Below are positions 33,443 through 46,500 of a DNA stretch of 64,000 nucleotides, one piece after another (positions within the stretch are counted from its first letter, which is position 1; each line of letters begins with the position of its first letter). The stretch is from the NCBI GenBank assembly GCA_040437565.1, contig JBDOQK010000041.1:1-64000 (forward strand), written 5' to 3'. Both the position numbers and the translations under genes were made by a program. This stretch comes from Albugo candida (taxonomy: Eukaryota > Oomycota > Peronosporomycetes > Albuginales). A model generated the notes under the pieces. That model was not told the origin of the DNA. It did no database searches and saw only the letters and a list, made by a program, of their open reading frames with translations.

Positions 33443-36400
33443 GGTTATGAGCTCAAAGATGCATGTCGTATCCACGCGCGCCGAGAGCGTGCAAACGACC
33501 TCAGACGGCCGCGTACAGGTCGACATATCTGCACCCACCGAGACTGTAGTGACAGATGCTCGTGAGTGAGAGGTGCCTTCAGTGATGTGAACATCAAAAT
33601 ACTCGAGTCATTGACAGCCATAAAGAACGCATGAGTTGCCTGGAGATGTCACAGCTCAAAAGAAAAGAAGACGAGCGCATGAAGGGCGCTCAAGAAAACG
33701 ATGTATTTCAGTCGGCGTTTGGGAGATGTTTTGGTTCGTCGCGCATGGAGACGAGTGTGCTACTTCTGGGAAAGGATGCAATGCGTTATCAACGGTTTTC
33801 TTTGCGCACGCCTCCACCTGTCCTAGCTCCAGTACCAGGGTACCACATTTTCAGAGCTCAATGTACCGTCAGCATGAGGAATATGCAGCCATGAGGCAAG
33901 GGTAACTAATGCCTAAAACTCAGATGCGGAGCAAGCATCCATGCCGCCCAACGCACCTCCACATTATAACTCACCTCAGTTGGTTGGAGTTAGAATGCCA
34001 GAGCCCAATTGATGAAAAGGAGCTCTACGAAGGGCTACGTTTGAATTTTTGGATTGCGGTCATCTTTTCGCTCGACAGCTGGTGTTGGCTCAGATGGCGT
34101 GTGGTTTCGAGTGGTCAGAAGAAGTCAAGGCTGACCTCTTGGGTCACTACCTGATGCACCACGGAGCGGTATTACCACAAGCAACTAGAGAGCTGGTGGT
34201 AACAGCAACCGACGCTGCAATACGTATTGGAACGTTTGCATCAAAGTTTTCGGAAGACTATCACTCAAGCTCAAGCAATAAAGCTTCTTACCGCGAGAAA
34301 GGACCCGAAGCTTTCTTGGCCCGGACATTTTCTATATCTAGTCGCTCTGAGTGATGCGACGAATGGCTCAGAGGCGCTAGTGCTCGAAAATATAGTTCAG
34401 TGCGCATCAACTGACCTCCGACACGTGCTCATGGCTAAGTACTATAATAATCGTATGGATTTTTTTGACATGCCGAGGAGCTGGCGCATTTCGTGCGAGC
34501 CATTGAAATTGATATGCGTGGTAGAAAGACGACAGGGAAGGTTGTAAGATGTGGTGCTGCGGAGAATCAGAGCCACGAAACGATACCCGAACTTGCTGCA
34601 ATTGCAACAACGTTGGCCACATTGCAGTTGATTGTCGTGGAAAGAAAAAAGGGGTGGAGAAAAAGGACACGAACCTGGTGTTCATATGACTCTCGCTATA
34701 GTTGATGATCGAGAAATTTTTCAAGATCAATGGATTCTGGACAGCGGGTTCAGTCGAAACCTTGTCAACGACGAGAGAATGCTTGAAGAATCTCGTGATT
34801 GTGACAGCGAGTGCATCTTACCAGATGGAAAATCGCTTCTTGTCACGATGATTGGATCAGTTCGGCTTCATGTAACTGTGTCTAGGGAATCTCGTACCGT
34901 GCAATTAATTGATGTCCAGCCTTGCCCCATTGATTACCAGGAATACTATACCGTATAGAAAGTTGGAGAAGAAGGTTTCAAAATTGCATATGGGGATGGT
35001 TCTCGGCCATTAGTGCATTTATATTCTGGTGCGGAGGCGTTCAATGTACAAATGAACAATAATGTGCTAATGGTTCAAGTCGAATCGAATCGCCCAATAA
35101 CGAGTTCACGTGATGTAATTAGGGCGGTAATTAATAAAGAATCGACTTCCAGTGATGATGGAGACATGCAAGGCGGCACGATGATGCAATTCCATCAACG
35201 TATGGCTCATATATATAAGGTACCAAATTTGAGTTCGATTATGGCTTTGTTTCAATATGCACTGTGTACATAGACCCGCGCAAGAATTCTCTACAGCAGC
35301 GAGCGCAAGTTGAAATACTCATCAGCAAGAGTAATGAGATGAAGGGATTCCGCGTATATTCAAAGGAGGAAAGGTTGTTCATTGTTACCCAGCATGTCAA
35401 CAATATCCAGACTTTGGCTGAAGCGCAAAACTCGCATGTTTAGCGTGGACTTGGCTTGGCAGAGAGCGCGTCATGTGACGGGTTCGACAAAAAAACCTCG
35501 ATGATTGTTGGTCAGCAAAGGAGATAGCTGAGAAAGTGTTGATCCACATTGTCGAGCGCGATCCAGCTAACTATGGCGAAGCGATGAAGAGCTCAAAAGA
35601 ACAAGAATTGAATAAAGCGATGGAAGAAGAAATATCTCCTTTGAATCGCCTAGGAGTTTTCGAAGTCATTAAACGACCTTATGACAGCAATATTCTGCAC
35701 AGCAAGTGGTTTTTCAAGACGAAGACGGACGCTGAAGGCAAAATTGAGAGATCCAGAGCTTGACTTGTTGCTTACGGAAATGAGCAAAAGTTTGGAGTTG
35801 ATTTTTTTCTAACTTTTGCGGCGGTCATGGACATGTCAGCAGTGATAATTGTATTGACTTTGGCGGTTATTTGGGGCGTTCCTGCTCACCCATGGTGACG
35901 TACCAAAATCGTACACAAAGAGAGTGGGCTGGACATTTTTCTACATGTACCAGGCGGGATGGTGTTTACAATTCGAGAGCTCCAAGTTTTGGAGTGAGAA
36001 GCAGCAGCGAACGTGTGCTGAAATTGCATAAGACACTATACGGTACTAAGCAGGCCGGTCGTTTATGGAGCAAATTACTCTATGTGAACCTTACTGGAGC
36101 TGGATAAGGGCCCTATATCACGGATATGTGCCTTTATTACAAGGTTATTGACGAGAACATCATCGTTGTTGGGGAATATGTAGATGATCTTCTCGTAACA
36201 TCGACAAATGCTGACTAAATTCAAGATTTCTTCAAAAGACTTGCGTTCTTGTCCATCAAGCAGCTTGGACCAGTCAGAAATTTTCTTGGAATGCGCATCA
36301 ACACTATCGAGAGAAGTTGATACATTCTGGATCACGAAGAGGCGATCGATGATCTTCTTCGTGATGCCGGGATGAACTTGATTAAGACCGGGCACACGCC

Positions 36401-37175
36401 AATCGGTGACGACAGCTACGAGGTATCCTTGGATAATGAAGATCTGCTGATGATTCATGGGAGTGAAGGCCAGCCAACAGTCAAGGATTTTCAATCTGTT
36501 GTAGGCAGTCTGCTATGGGTGCCACGTTGCACCCGTCCCGACATTGCTTTCACTGTTCATAAGGCAAGAAGACAAACACATGAGCCAAGTATTCGCGATT
36601 GGAATCGCAAAACGCATCGTGCGTTAACTGATGGGGAGCAAGACGCTTAAGATGCACATGGTGCTAACTGAATACTGGTTCTCCGCTTAATCTTGCGTCC
36701 TTCAGCGATGCATATTTTGCTTTGGACAAGCGGATCACAAGTTGTTGACCGGAGCCGTCATGGTGACAAATGGCATGATTGTCAGCTGGATAAGCAAGAA
36801 ACAGGGTGGTGTTTCGTTGTCCACAATGGAAGCTGAGTTCGTCGCTGCTTCAGACGCGGCACGAGAGTTACTTGATGTCCGTGAACTGCTGCAGGAACTG
36901 GGCTTGGTAAATTTGACCCCGCTGCCAATGATGATTGACAATCAGGCTGCGATTAAGAACCTGGAAGGTGAGTCATCACCTGCTAAAGCAAAGCACATCG
37001 ACATAAGGGTGAAGTTCGTGTGTGATCAAGCGAGACGTGGGTTTATGTTGTACCCCATTACGTACCTTCGGACAAGATGATCGCCGACATCGTGATAAAG
37101 GCGCTCGATTTCCACAAGCTTGCCAATCTGCGCGCACTCGTGAATTTGCGTAACAACAACACGGCCGAGAAGGAG

Positions 37176-37345
37176 TGTTGAAAGTTGGTCGATATGTACG
37201 ATGTCATTTAACTACCGTGTTGTTTGGAATAGTGCGCGATGTTGAAGTTTCATGCGGACAGAATACATAGGAAATGCATTTGATAACATTTGATAACAGT
37301 TTCACATTTCTGTACTACAGCACAGAGGCAGGGGGAGTTGATGCA
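37176..37345 (+). repeat. 3' LTR of element D
   Basis: It starts TGTTGAAAGTTGG just after the RNase H region and ends near GGGGGAGTTGATGCA. It carries a slightly longer middle than the 5' copy. Confidence 0.75.
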
Positions 37346-37639
37346 TCTACTATAAGCCATACTACGGCATATAAAAGCTGGCGCTATCTACAGCGTGAAC
37401 ACTTATCAATGACTACATCTCATTTTGTATATCTTTTGCACCACTTCATTCAGTGCAAACGACACTCAACATGATATATATCCATCGATTCTAACTCATC
37501 CGTTGGTTCCGACTTCGATCGCCTGAAAAGCGCCGACTTTGTCAAAACGAAGATGTCACTAATTAGCATCCAGGATTATAATTAGAGACTTGTCAGGTGT
37601 GATCAATACGTGTATTTATCGTTAATTTTATTGAGTCAT

Positions 37640-37739
37640 NNNNNNNNNNNNNNNNNNNNNNNNNNNNNNNNNNNNNNNNNNNNNNNNNNNNNNNNNNNNN
37701 NNNNNNNNNNNNNNNNNNNNNNNNNNNNNNNNNNNNNNN
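37640..37739. other. N-gap at the broken edge of element C
   Basis: 100 N, with no sequence shared between the flanks. The left flank is anonymous and the right flank starts inside Copia reverse transcriptase, so the missing 3' half of element C may lie in the gap. Confidence 0.9.
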
Positions 37740-40700
37740 GCTACGAGTCGTGCTTTAAGAAGTTCAACATCTCCGTCGGCGGTCGTCTTCGTCTTGTAAA
37801 CCCACTTTGTGTGGAGTGCATTGCTACTGACGGGAAGTTTTATTAGGCGCCAGACGTCGTTGCTTTCAAGCGCTTCTAGTTCTTCATGCATTTTAATTTG
37901 CCAATCCTTACTTTCGCGCTTCGCATCGCTTCCCCGTTGTTCTTCGGGTCTTCTTCATACATGTGGTTTGCAACAATTGTGTTACTTAATGCCTCCTCCT
38001 GCATAGCTGCTTCAAACGCGCGCGTGGTCGCACCACGAGAGCATGTGACGAGCGCATCCAATTCTTCTTCTTTGACGGTTGCTGCGCACGTTTGACGTTG
38101 TTGCCTGTGCCGGTTCCGGCGCTGTCGCACACGATTCTTTCGTCATCTCTGCAAAGTTGGTTATCTCGGATGCATGTGGCGTGGCTTGGTCATTGCGTTC
38201 GAGTGCACACTGGAGCTGTCTGCTCTGCTCACTGCTGAACGTCGAAACATTTTTAATATGCTGCGTGACAATCACGACGTTGACTTTCTTCAAGAAGACT
38301 CTGTAGCCTTTAGTCTAGCTACTCCCCCCGACTATAATACCTACGTGTGATCGTCACGTGAGCGATTTTTGCGTGGGTCTCGGTAAACCATGCAAACCGA
38401 GCCGTAAACCACCACATCGCGCAAGTCTGGGGCCACCTTGGTAAGTTCTTGGAGTGGCGATGCGCTGCGTGGGTTTGAACTCGTCGGACTTTGGTTCGAG
38501 ATGTAGGTTACTTAATCGATGGCGTCGCCCCAGAAGAACAAAGGCAAGCAACTTGCAAAGATCATGGAACGCGCCATGTTGAGCACGGTATGGTGCATTC
38601 GCTCTGCCTTCCCATTTGACGTTTGATTTCGTGCTCAAGAGACATGACGCGTAACGCCTGTACGCTTGCAATAGAGGTCAACGTTCCGGTACTCGCCCCA
38701 CTGTCCGTTCTTAGTACATGGATACGGCAATTAAATCGCTTTTCGAAAAACACCAAGTGTTCAAACTTCTTTGCAGCCTTGTCCTTGGTTGAAGCCAGGA
38801 ACACAAGGCAGTAGTTGGACTTGTGCTCGACAGACTTCACAAGGTATTGCTGCCTTGGCGGTCCTTAGGCGTCATGGGTCTTTTCGAATCCGAGCAGATA
38901 ACTCCACCAATCTGTCGATTGGCGAGTTAATGCCGCTGTCCTTTCTCGATTGAGCGTTTTTTGTCTGCTTTCCTTCGGCGCATGACAGACACGTGGATCA
39001 TCGTCTATCCGTCAGCTTAAGTCCCGATGCGGGTCCATTGCCATTCGCTTCACCGTGTCATACGACAGGTGTCCGAGTCGCTGGTGGAAGTTCATAAGCG
39101 TCCCACTAGTGTGTACGGCGTGAGATTTACCGTTGCTTCTTTAGACAGGATTGTCGTGAGGACGTCATCTGGAGTGTCTCTTCCATCCAATGTGGCCACT
39201 GTCTGGACGTAGTATACATTGTATTTCATCTTCAAATCGAAAGCCACTTCTCCGTTACTGCGTTTGACATGAGCACGTGTTGCACAATCGTACCTCAGAC
39301 CAAAACCTTTAAGCTCGAGATTATCGCTAGGTAAACGTCGGTGAGCTTGACCGTGCTCTCCTTTCGTTCTGCCATCAACCACAGGCGGACGCTTCCGACT
39401 CTTGTTATCATTAGCGTCTCTCCATCCGCCATGTTACATTCATGGCTGCAATCCCTTGCGTCCTCCAACAAGATTTCGTCGTTCACAAAGTGTCGACTTG
39501 AGCCACTATCCAGAATCCATTTGTCTTGTTCCTGCTTTGCATCGCCATCTGCGGGAAGCAGAGCCTTGCTCTTTTTGTTAGGTGTCAAGCTTTCGATCTT
39601 TCTTCTGACGTCGTTGATAGCCAGAACGAGATCCACCCCATCTCTGCCGTGACGTCCTCTTTGATTCTTTCTGTCTCGGCTGCGACAATCAGCCTTGATG
39701 TGCCCGTCCTTCCAGCAGGTAAAACACGCGCGCGTCTCTTTTATTTTTCGACACCTCGTCTACATGAGCAACGACATCTCGTCCTAGTGCACGGCCCTTG
39801 TGCGTCTCAATCTCCACAGACTTTGCAAAGTGGGCAAGCTCATCGGCTTGACGGAGATAGTAGGTCTGCAAATTGTTGTACTTCTCCATGAGTACGATGT
39901 TGTAGAGCACCTGTTGATCAGCTCCACCGCATGCGTCTCTCACGGCAACCAAGTAAATATTGTGTTCTGGGCAGCTTCGCTTAGGGTCCTTACGCGCCGT
40001 AAAAAGCTCTATCAACTGGGAAGCCTTAATCGTGGTCTTCAAAATCTCAGTAGCCTTTCCATGATGTAGTGTAGTGTCGGTAGCTGCGTCCACCACGCAT
40101 CCAACTGCTTGTTGTAATAGCGTTCTGCGATGCCACTCAAATAGTGTTCAAAGCAAGTCAGCTTTGCCTTCTTGGGATCAGGCAAAACCGCACGCGTGCT
40201 GGGACATCGTGACCTGTCTCAGGAACTTTTGCTCAGTAAAGGAATCCGGAGCTGAGTCCATGGTAGAGCTCACTCCCGTGAAACTTCCTGATCGCCATCT
40301 TCCACTGACGTGCGTCTAGAACTCAATGCACAGGTCCCGCTGCTTGGTTCTGATGCCTCTGCTGCGTGGGAAAGTGTTGTCGCGGCTCCGTTACCACGTA
40401 CTGCGGCCCAAGTGGCTCAACGTGCACTTTTTGCACCACCGACGCTTCTGATCGCCTCGGCGGCAAGTTCTCAAGCGCGTCTAGGTGCAGTGGGCCCGCG
40501 CTTCCCATGTTGCGCCCGATTAAAGAGCTAAAAAGACCGCTCTCGATCGCGCATCGCAGTCACTCGTTCTCGTCAATCTGCTTCTGAGACGATTCCATGC
40601 GCTCCATGCGATCTTCGAGACCCAAGAGCATCTTGAAGATCCTTTCGTTTACGTCCGCGCCCCTTCGTGGGCTGGCGGGTCGAGGACAATGGCAGACCCC

Positions 40701-41002
40701 GACATGGCCCTTTCGTGGCTGGTAGCTGGCGGCGTTTGTGTCGTGTTGCTGGTGTCGTCGTAGTTCGTACTTGGGATCATAACCTGTTCGATACAGACTC
40801 GCACTGTGATAATAAGGATATTTAGTATATTCCTGTCTACAGATCACACACTTTCGTGCTGCTAAGAGTTCCTCACCAATCAATCGGTTGGTTGTAGCTC
40901 TAATGCCTTGTCTATCCTCTGCAGATACCAAAAATAGAAAAGGTTGTGTCGTCAGTCGCATCCCGAACCGTTTCGTCTACAGGTTCTCATTCCCTTTCAA
41001 CA
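37740..41002 (-). mobile_element. Copia-type LTR element C, 5' part (fossil)
   Basis: This is the same family as A and B, on minus. The 5' LTR is 40785-41002 (218 bp), with the primer site complement CTTGGGATCATAACC at 40770-40784. Gag follows (about 40680-39560) with a zinc-knuckle remnant, then protease (WILDSGSSRHFVNDE, about 39520), GAG-pre-integrase (39020-39400), integrase remnant (38540-38980) and the beginning of reverse transcriptase (37740-38130). The 3' part is absent, ending at the N-gap. The element is broken in many places. Its 5' end appears a second time at 42493-42820 because of the assembly overlap. Confidence 0.85.
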
Positions 41003-41737
41003 AGATATTCATCGCCATTGTTATGCTTGACGGTAATTGCAAAGATTCATAGATTCGCATCAAGAGATTCAGTGTGCTAATAAATAAGATCAGTGCTTTT
41101 ACGTCATATCATGAGAAATGCATTCCAATGATCGACCGCGAATGCCCATTTTGAGCAGCTCATGAGCAATGTCAGTGTCAACGTTAGGCTGATGGATTCA
41201 ATCGATTTCTGTTAAACCAGTCAAATGATTTTTTCGCTGTATCGTTGTACGCATAAGCCGACATGATTTTCTACAGCGACTTTTTATATGAAGTGAGGCG
41301 CTTTATGTGATCGCATCGAGTGCCCCATTCGATCAGTTGAGCTCGAAACTACATGCCACACTGATTAACGTTTAGAATTATACATCCTTTGAAGATCATC
41401 ACGAACAACTTTGAAACTACGATATGCGTGCTTATTTATGATAGCTGTACAAATTCACACAAGAAACAGTCTTCTTGACCTCCAAAAAGGGTTTTCCTAC
41501 CTGTAAAATTTCTAGCAGCGACTGAATCGCATTCAGGGATCAAGGTGCACATAATTCAATCAGACCCTTCTCTTTCCACTTCCTAACATAGACGGATGGA
41601 AGTTCATGTATATTCAAGGACGCCACATGCATAGGAATAACAAGCTACATTATACACGTGTAAGGACAATTTCTTTATACAAATAGTTGTGCAGGTTATA
41701 TTCATGGCTATTATCCTATTATGAAAGCGAGTATTGC
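41003..41737. other. Spacer between Copia C and katanin 3' end
   Basis: No open frame with a recognisable product. It is the region downstream of katanin p80 and is shown again at 42821-43555. Confidence 0.6.
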
Positions 41738-42392
41738 TCATGTGGAAAGCGACTTTGCCAGAGCCATCAGATCGAGTCGAAAGGAGGCAAGTTCGCTCGT
41801 CGTCTCCAAGCGTATCACCACGTTATATAAATTTTTGAAATGCCGATCACATTTTTCGCATCTCCGTGCCCTAAAAAGCACGTAAGAAGTCCAAATGCTA
41901 TTCAAAATTCATGCGTTTTTTCTACCGCTCCTCCGCTGCTAGATCGACTTCACGGGAGCGCAGTTGACTGGTTCCAATGCTTTCTTGGACAAGACTTCGA
42001 AAGCCATCCACCAGCTTTTGTGCATAACTCAATCCAACGGCGACATACGCTTCAAATTTGCTCTGAATCATGTCGGTGATAAGTGGCAATAGAATGCAAC
42101 ACGCTTCGATGTCGACACCAAATTTCACCGTGTCATCCAATCTCAATATGTCTACGAGGATAGGCTCCCGTTTGCTGGATGGAAGCTTTTCAATATAGCC
42201 GAGCGTTTCTAGAATGACACTCTCATCAGCACATTTTGACTAGAATAATACGATAGCGGTACCATGAACGCTTCCTTTCGACCATATGTTGAGAATTTGT
42301 TTCATGCATTTCAGTCGTGATTGGAATAATTTGATATTCGTTTCCATACCCGAACGCAATTCTACTATAAATTCTATAGACTGATTGCTTAC
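41738..42392 (-). pseudogene. Artefactual second copy of the katanin p80 3' end
   Basis: It appears identical to 43556-44210 and comes from the overlap around the gap at 42393-42492. It encodes the con80 piece (DIEACCILLPLITDMIQSK) and the last exon. It should not be counted as a gene. Confidence 0.88.
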
Positions 42393-43555
42393 NNNNNNNN
42401 NNNNNNNNNNNNNNNNNNNNNNNNNNNNNNNNNNNNNNNNNNNNNNNNNNNNNNNNNNNNNNNNNNNNNNNNNNNNNNNNNNNNNNNNNNNNGCGGGTCG
42501 AGGACAATGGCAGACCCCGACATGGCCCTTTCGTGGCTGGTAGCTGGCGGCGTTTGTGTCGTGTTGCTGGTGTCGTCGTAGTTCGTACTTGGGATCATAA
42601 CCTGTTCGATACAGACTCGCACTGTGATAATAAGGATATTTAGTATATTCCTGTCTACAGATCACACACTTTCGTGCTGCTAAGAGTTCCTCACCAATCA
42701 ATCGGTTGGTTGTAGCTCTAATGCCTTGTCTATCCTCTGCAGATACCAAAAATAGAAAAGGTTGTGTCGTCAGTCGCATCCCGAACCGTTTCGTCTACAG
42801 GTTCTCATTCCCTTTCAACAAGATATTCATCGCCATTGTTATGCTTGACGGTAATTGCAAAGATTCATAGATTCGCATCAAGAGATTCAGTGTGCTAATA
42901 AATAAGATCAGTGCTTTTACGTCATATCATGAGAAATGCATTCCAATGATCGACCGCGAATGCCCATTTTGAGCAGCTCATGAGCAATGTCAGTGTCAAC
43001 GTTAGGCTGATGGATTCAATCGATTTCTGTTAAACCAGTCAAATGATTTTTTCGCTGTATCGTTGTACGCATAAGCCGACATGATTTTCTACAGCGACTT
43101 TTTATATGAAGTGAGGCGCTTTATGTGATCGCATCGAGTGCCCCATTCGATCAGTTGAGCTCGAAACTACATGCCACACTGATTAACGTTTAGAATTATA
43201 CATCCTTTGAAGATCATCACGAACAACTTTGAAACTACGATATGCGTGCTTATTTATGATAGCTGTACAAATTCACACAAGAAACAGTCTTCTTGACCTC
43301 CAAAAAGGGTTTTCCTACCTGTAAAATTTCTAGCAGCGACTGAATCGCATTCAGGGATCAAGGTGCACATAATTCAATCAGACCCTTCTCTTTCCACTTC
43401 CTAACATAGACGGATGGAAGTTCATGTATATTCAAGGACGCCACATGCATAGGAATAACAAGCTACATTATACACGTGTAAGGACAATTTCTTTATACAA
43501 ATAGTTGTGCAGGTTATATTCATGGCTATTATCCTATTATGAAAGCGAGTATTGC

Positions 43556-46500
43556 TCATGTGGAAAGCGACTTTGCCAGAGCCATCAGATCGAGTCGAAA
43601 GGAGGCAAGTTCGCTCGTCGTCTCCAAGCGTATCACCACGTTATATAAATTTTTGAAATGCCGATCACATTTTTCGCATCTCCGTGCCCTAAAAAGCACG
43701 TAAGAAGTCCAAATGCTATTCAAAATTCATGCGTTTTTTCTACCGCTCCTCCGCTGCTAGATCGACTTCACGGGAGCGCAGTTGACTGGTTCCAATGCTT
43801 TCTTGGACAAGACTTCGAAAGCCATCCACCAGCTTTTGTGCATAACTCAATCCAACGGCGACATACGCTTCAAATTTGCTCTGAATCATGTCGGTGATAA
43901 GTGGCAATAGAATGCAACACGCTTCGATGTCGACACCAAATTTCACCGTGTCATCCAATCTCAATATGTCTACGAGGATAGGCTCCCGTTTGCTGGATGG
44001 AAGCTTTTCAATATAGCCGAGCGTTTCTAGAATGACACTCTCATCAGCACATTTTGACTAGAATAATACGATAGCGGTACCATGAACGCTTCCTTTCGAC
44101 CATATGTTGAGAATTTGTTTCATGCATTTCAGTCGTGATTGGAATAATTTGATATTCGTTTCCATACCCGAACGCAATTCTACTATAAATTCTATAGACT
44201 GATTGCTTACACGCAATGGGAGCATGGGTGTTAGCTCCTTTGATGGTGAGGGGTCTGAACTTGAGGTTCGAATGAGAATGAGCGTGATCTTGCAAGACTA
44301 AGATTCACCTTGGTTGCTGTGGGGAGGCACGGGAATATGAATATCTATGTTTGAGTTGGTCTCGATCCTTAGTGCATGAAGTGCGATGCTCTCGCTAGAT
44401 TGCGCGTTAGGTAGGCGCCGACGGCACACTTCCGGAGTTTTCGGACCCTCTGGAAGCACTTGTGCATTATTGTCAGCTGATCTACGCATACGAAATGCAT
44501 GATCAACTTCATGTTTGACTCTTAAAGCTCGCGATGGCTTGATGGGTAATGCAAGATTGGTTGTTTTGTCGAAATTCGACGTCGTACTTGAGGCACTGGA
44601 GGCTCTTTCACGACGGAATGGTGAGAATGCAGCCAGCTCAAGTATCCAGATCGATATAAAAGCATCTTGCATGGAAGCTCCCATGAGTTTCGAATCGTGT
44701 GTCATGATTGTATCGGTCGGAGAGTCCACATGTGCAACGCCATTGGTTTCATGAAAAGGAAGACAGTCATGGCACTGAATGAATTGAGCACATCAGAACA
44801 ATACACGATCGAACGTGTTCCATTTGGCAAAGCAGTACCTCCAATGCTTGCTCATACGACCACAGTCGGATAAAATCATGAGAGCAACAAGCAATAAATT
44901 TTCCTGAATACGGTTCCACCAATGTATGCGATATGGATGTCGTCTACAACAAGAAGACTTACTTTCAATCATTTTGACCGTTAACAACATACTATTGCGG
45001 TATCACTTGGAGTGACGCCCACAAATGAAAAATCCTGGACGTCCCAGATTCGCACACTTTTATCGGCCGATGCAGACACCAAAATAAATTCCTCCGGGTT
45101 GAATTCAAGCGCTAAGAAAATTCTTAGCAATTCCTTGGATCGCATGCAAGATTAGTACCCGTGATTGCGCCAGAGTGATCACGGAATTCTTTCAATTGCT
45201 TGCCAGCTGTAAGATCCCAAATTCTTATACTTCCATCAGAATCTCCTGAAGTCAGCCAACGTCCATCTGGTGTAAAAGTCAGATTTGTAATTTCGGATCG
45301 ATGCCCACGGAATATTTGCATGCAGCTTTTAGTTCTCATATCCCAAATCTGCGATACATGAGGTGTTTGGTGAAAAGCAAAATCGTGCTTCTTACTTTGA
45401 CAATCGTATCAAGTGAGCCAGATGCAATGTAATCTCCATATAAATGATGATCCAAGCACGTGCACGTGGACATGTGGCCTTTTAATGTACGACTCACTTT
45501 GCCAGCTTCCAAATCGAAGGATTTGATGGACCCTGATTCGGATCCAGCAATAACTTTTGTCTCATTTGGATCAAAAACTAATGCGTTAATGGCACTAGCA
45601 TGGCCGCCGAGACTCTACAGCGATACACCTTCATGTTTTTCATCGCAGATATATATACACATGAGGAGAGTGATACCATCAGATTTTTGGTCTCCATCTC
45701 ACGTAAGCGCCATATGTTTACGTTCTGGTCGTCTCCTCCACTAGCGGCAATTTGTGCCTATGCAATGTCTAAAATAGATGGAAAAGCGCNNNNNNNNNNN
45801 NNNNNNNNNNNNNNNNNNNNNNNNNNNNNNNNNNNNNNNNNNNNNNNNNNNNNNNNNNNNNNNNNNNNNNNNNNNNNNNNNNNNNNNNNCACGACGGAAT
45901 GGTGAGAATGCAGCCAGCTCAAGTATCCAGATCGATATAAAAGCATCTTGCATGGAAGCTCCCATGAGTTTCGAATCGTGTGTCATGATTGTATCGGTCG
46001 GAGAGTCCACATGTGCAACGCCATTGGTTTCATGAAAAGGAAGACAGTCATGGCACTGAATGAATTGAGCACATCAGAACAATACACGATCGAACGTGTT
46101 CCATTTGGCAAAGCAGTACCTCCAATGCTTGCTCATACGACCACAGTCGGATAAAATCATGAGAGCAACAAGCAATAAATTTTCCTGAATACGGTTCCAC
46201 CAATGTATGCGATATGGATGTCGTCTACAACAAGAAGACTTACTTTCAATCATTTTGACCGTTAACAACATACTATTGCGGTATCACTTGGAGTGACGCC
46301 CACAAATGAAAAATCCTGGACGTCCCAGATTCGCACACTTTTATCGGCCGATGCAGACACCAAAATAAATTCCTCCGGGTTGAATTCAAGCGCTAAGAAA
46401 ATTCTTAGCAATTCCTTGGATCGCATGCAAGATTAGTACCCGTGATTGCGCCAGAGTGATCACGGAATTCTTTCAATTGCTTGCCAGCTGTAAGATCCCA

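Larger units (their letters stand above)
33293..37345 (+). mobile_element. Copia-type LTR element D (fossil)
   Basis: This Copia-superfamily element lies on plus, with LTRs at about 33293-33442 and 37176-37345 that differ from those of A-C. Parts are gag (33630-34600), a CCHC knuckle (about 34590-34635), protease (WILDSGFS, about 34727), reverse transcriptase (35530-36330, with the YVDDLLV catalytic block near 36180) and RNase H (36690-37090). The primer site GGTTATGAGCTCAAAG follows the 5' LTR at 33443-33458. No convincing target duplication was found. At about 4.05 kb it is shorter than element B. It is broken in many places and old. Confidence 0.85.
40675..44210. repeat. N-gap flanked by a 1,718-bp direct copy
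   Basis: Bases 40675-42392 equal 42493-44210 around 100 N. The copied segment holds the Copia C 5' LTR edge, about 735 bp of spacer and the 3' end of katanin p80. I noticed no difference between the copies. This is read as an unmerged contig overlap, so the katanin 3' end at 41738-42392 is not a second gene. Confidence 0.92.

Noticed and set aside
40675-44210. A segmental duplication carrying the Copia LTR and the katanin 3' end
   Set aside because: The apparently identical copies abut an N-gap on both sides. Fossil LTR sequence without divergence between copies argues for one locus.
45460-45744. 94-codon plus-strand frame, repeated at 46741-47025
   Set aside because: It is a shadow of katanin WD40 exons on minus and is repeated only because of the assembly overlap.
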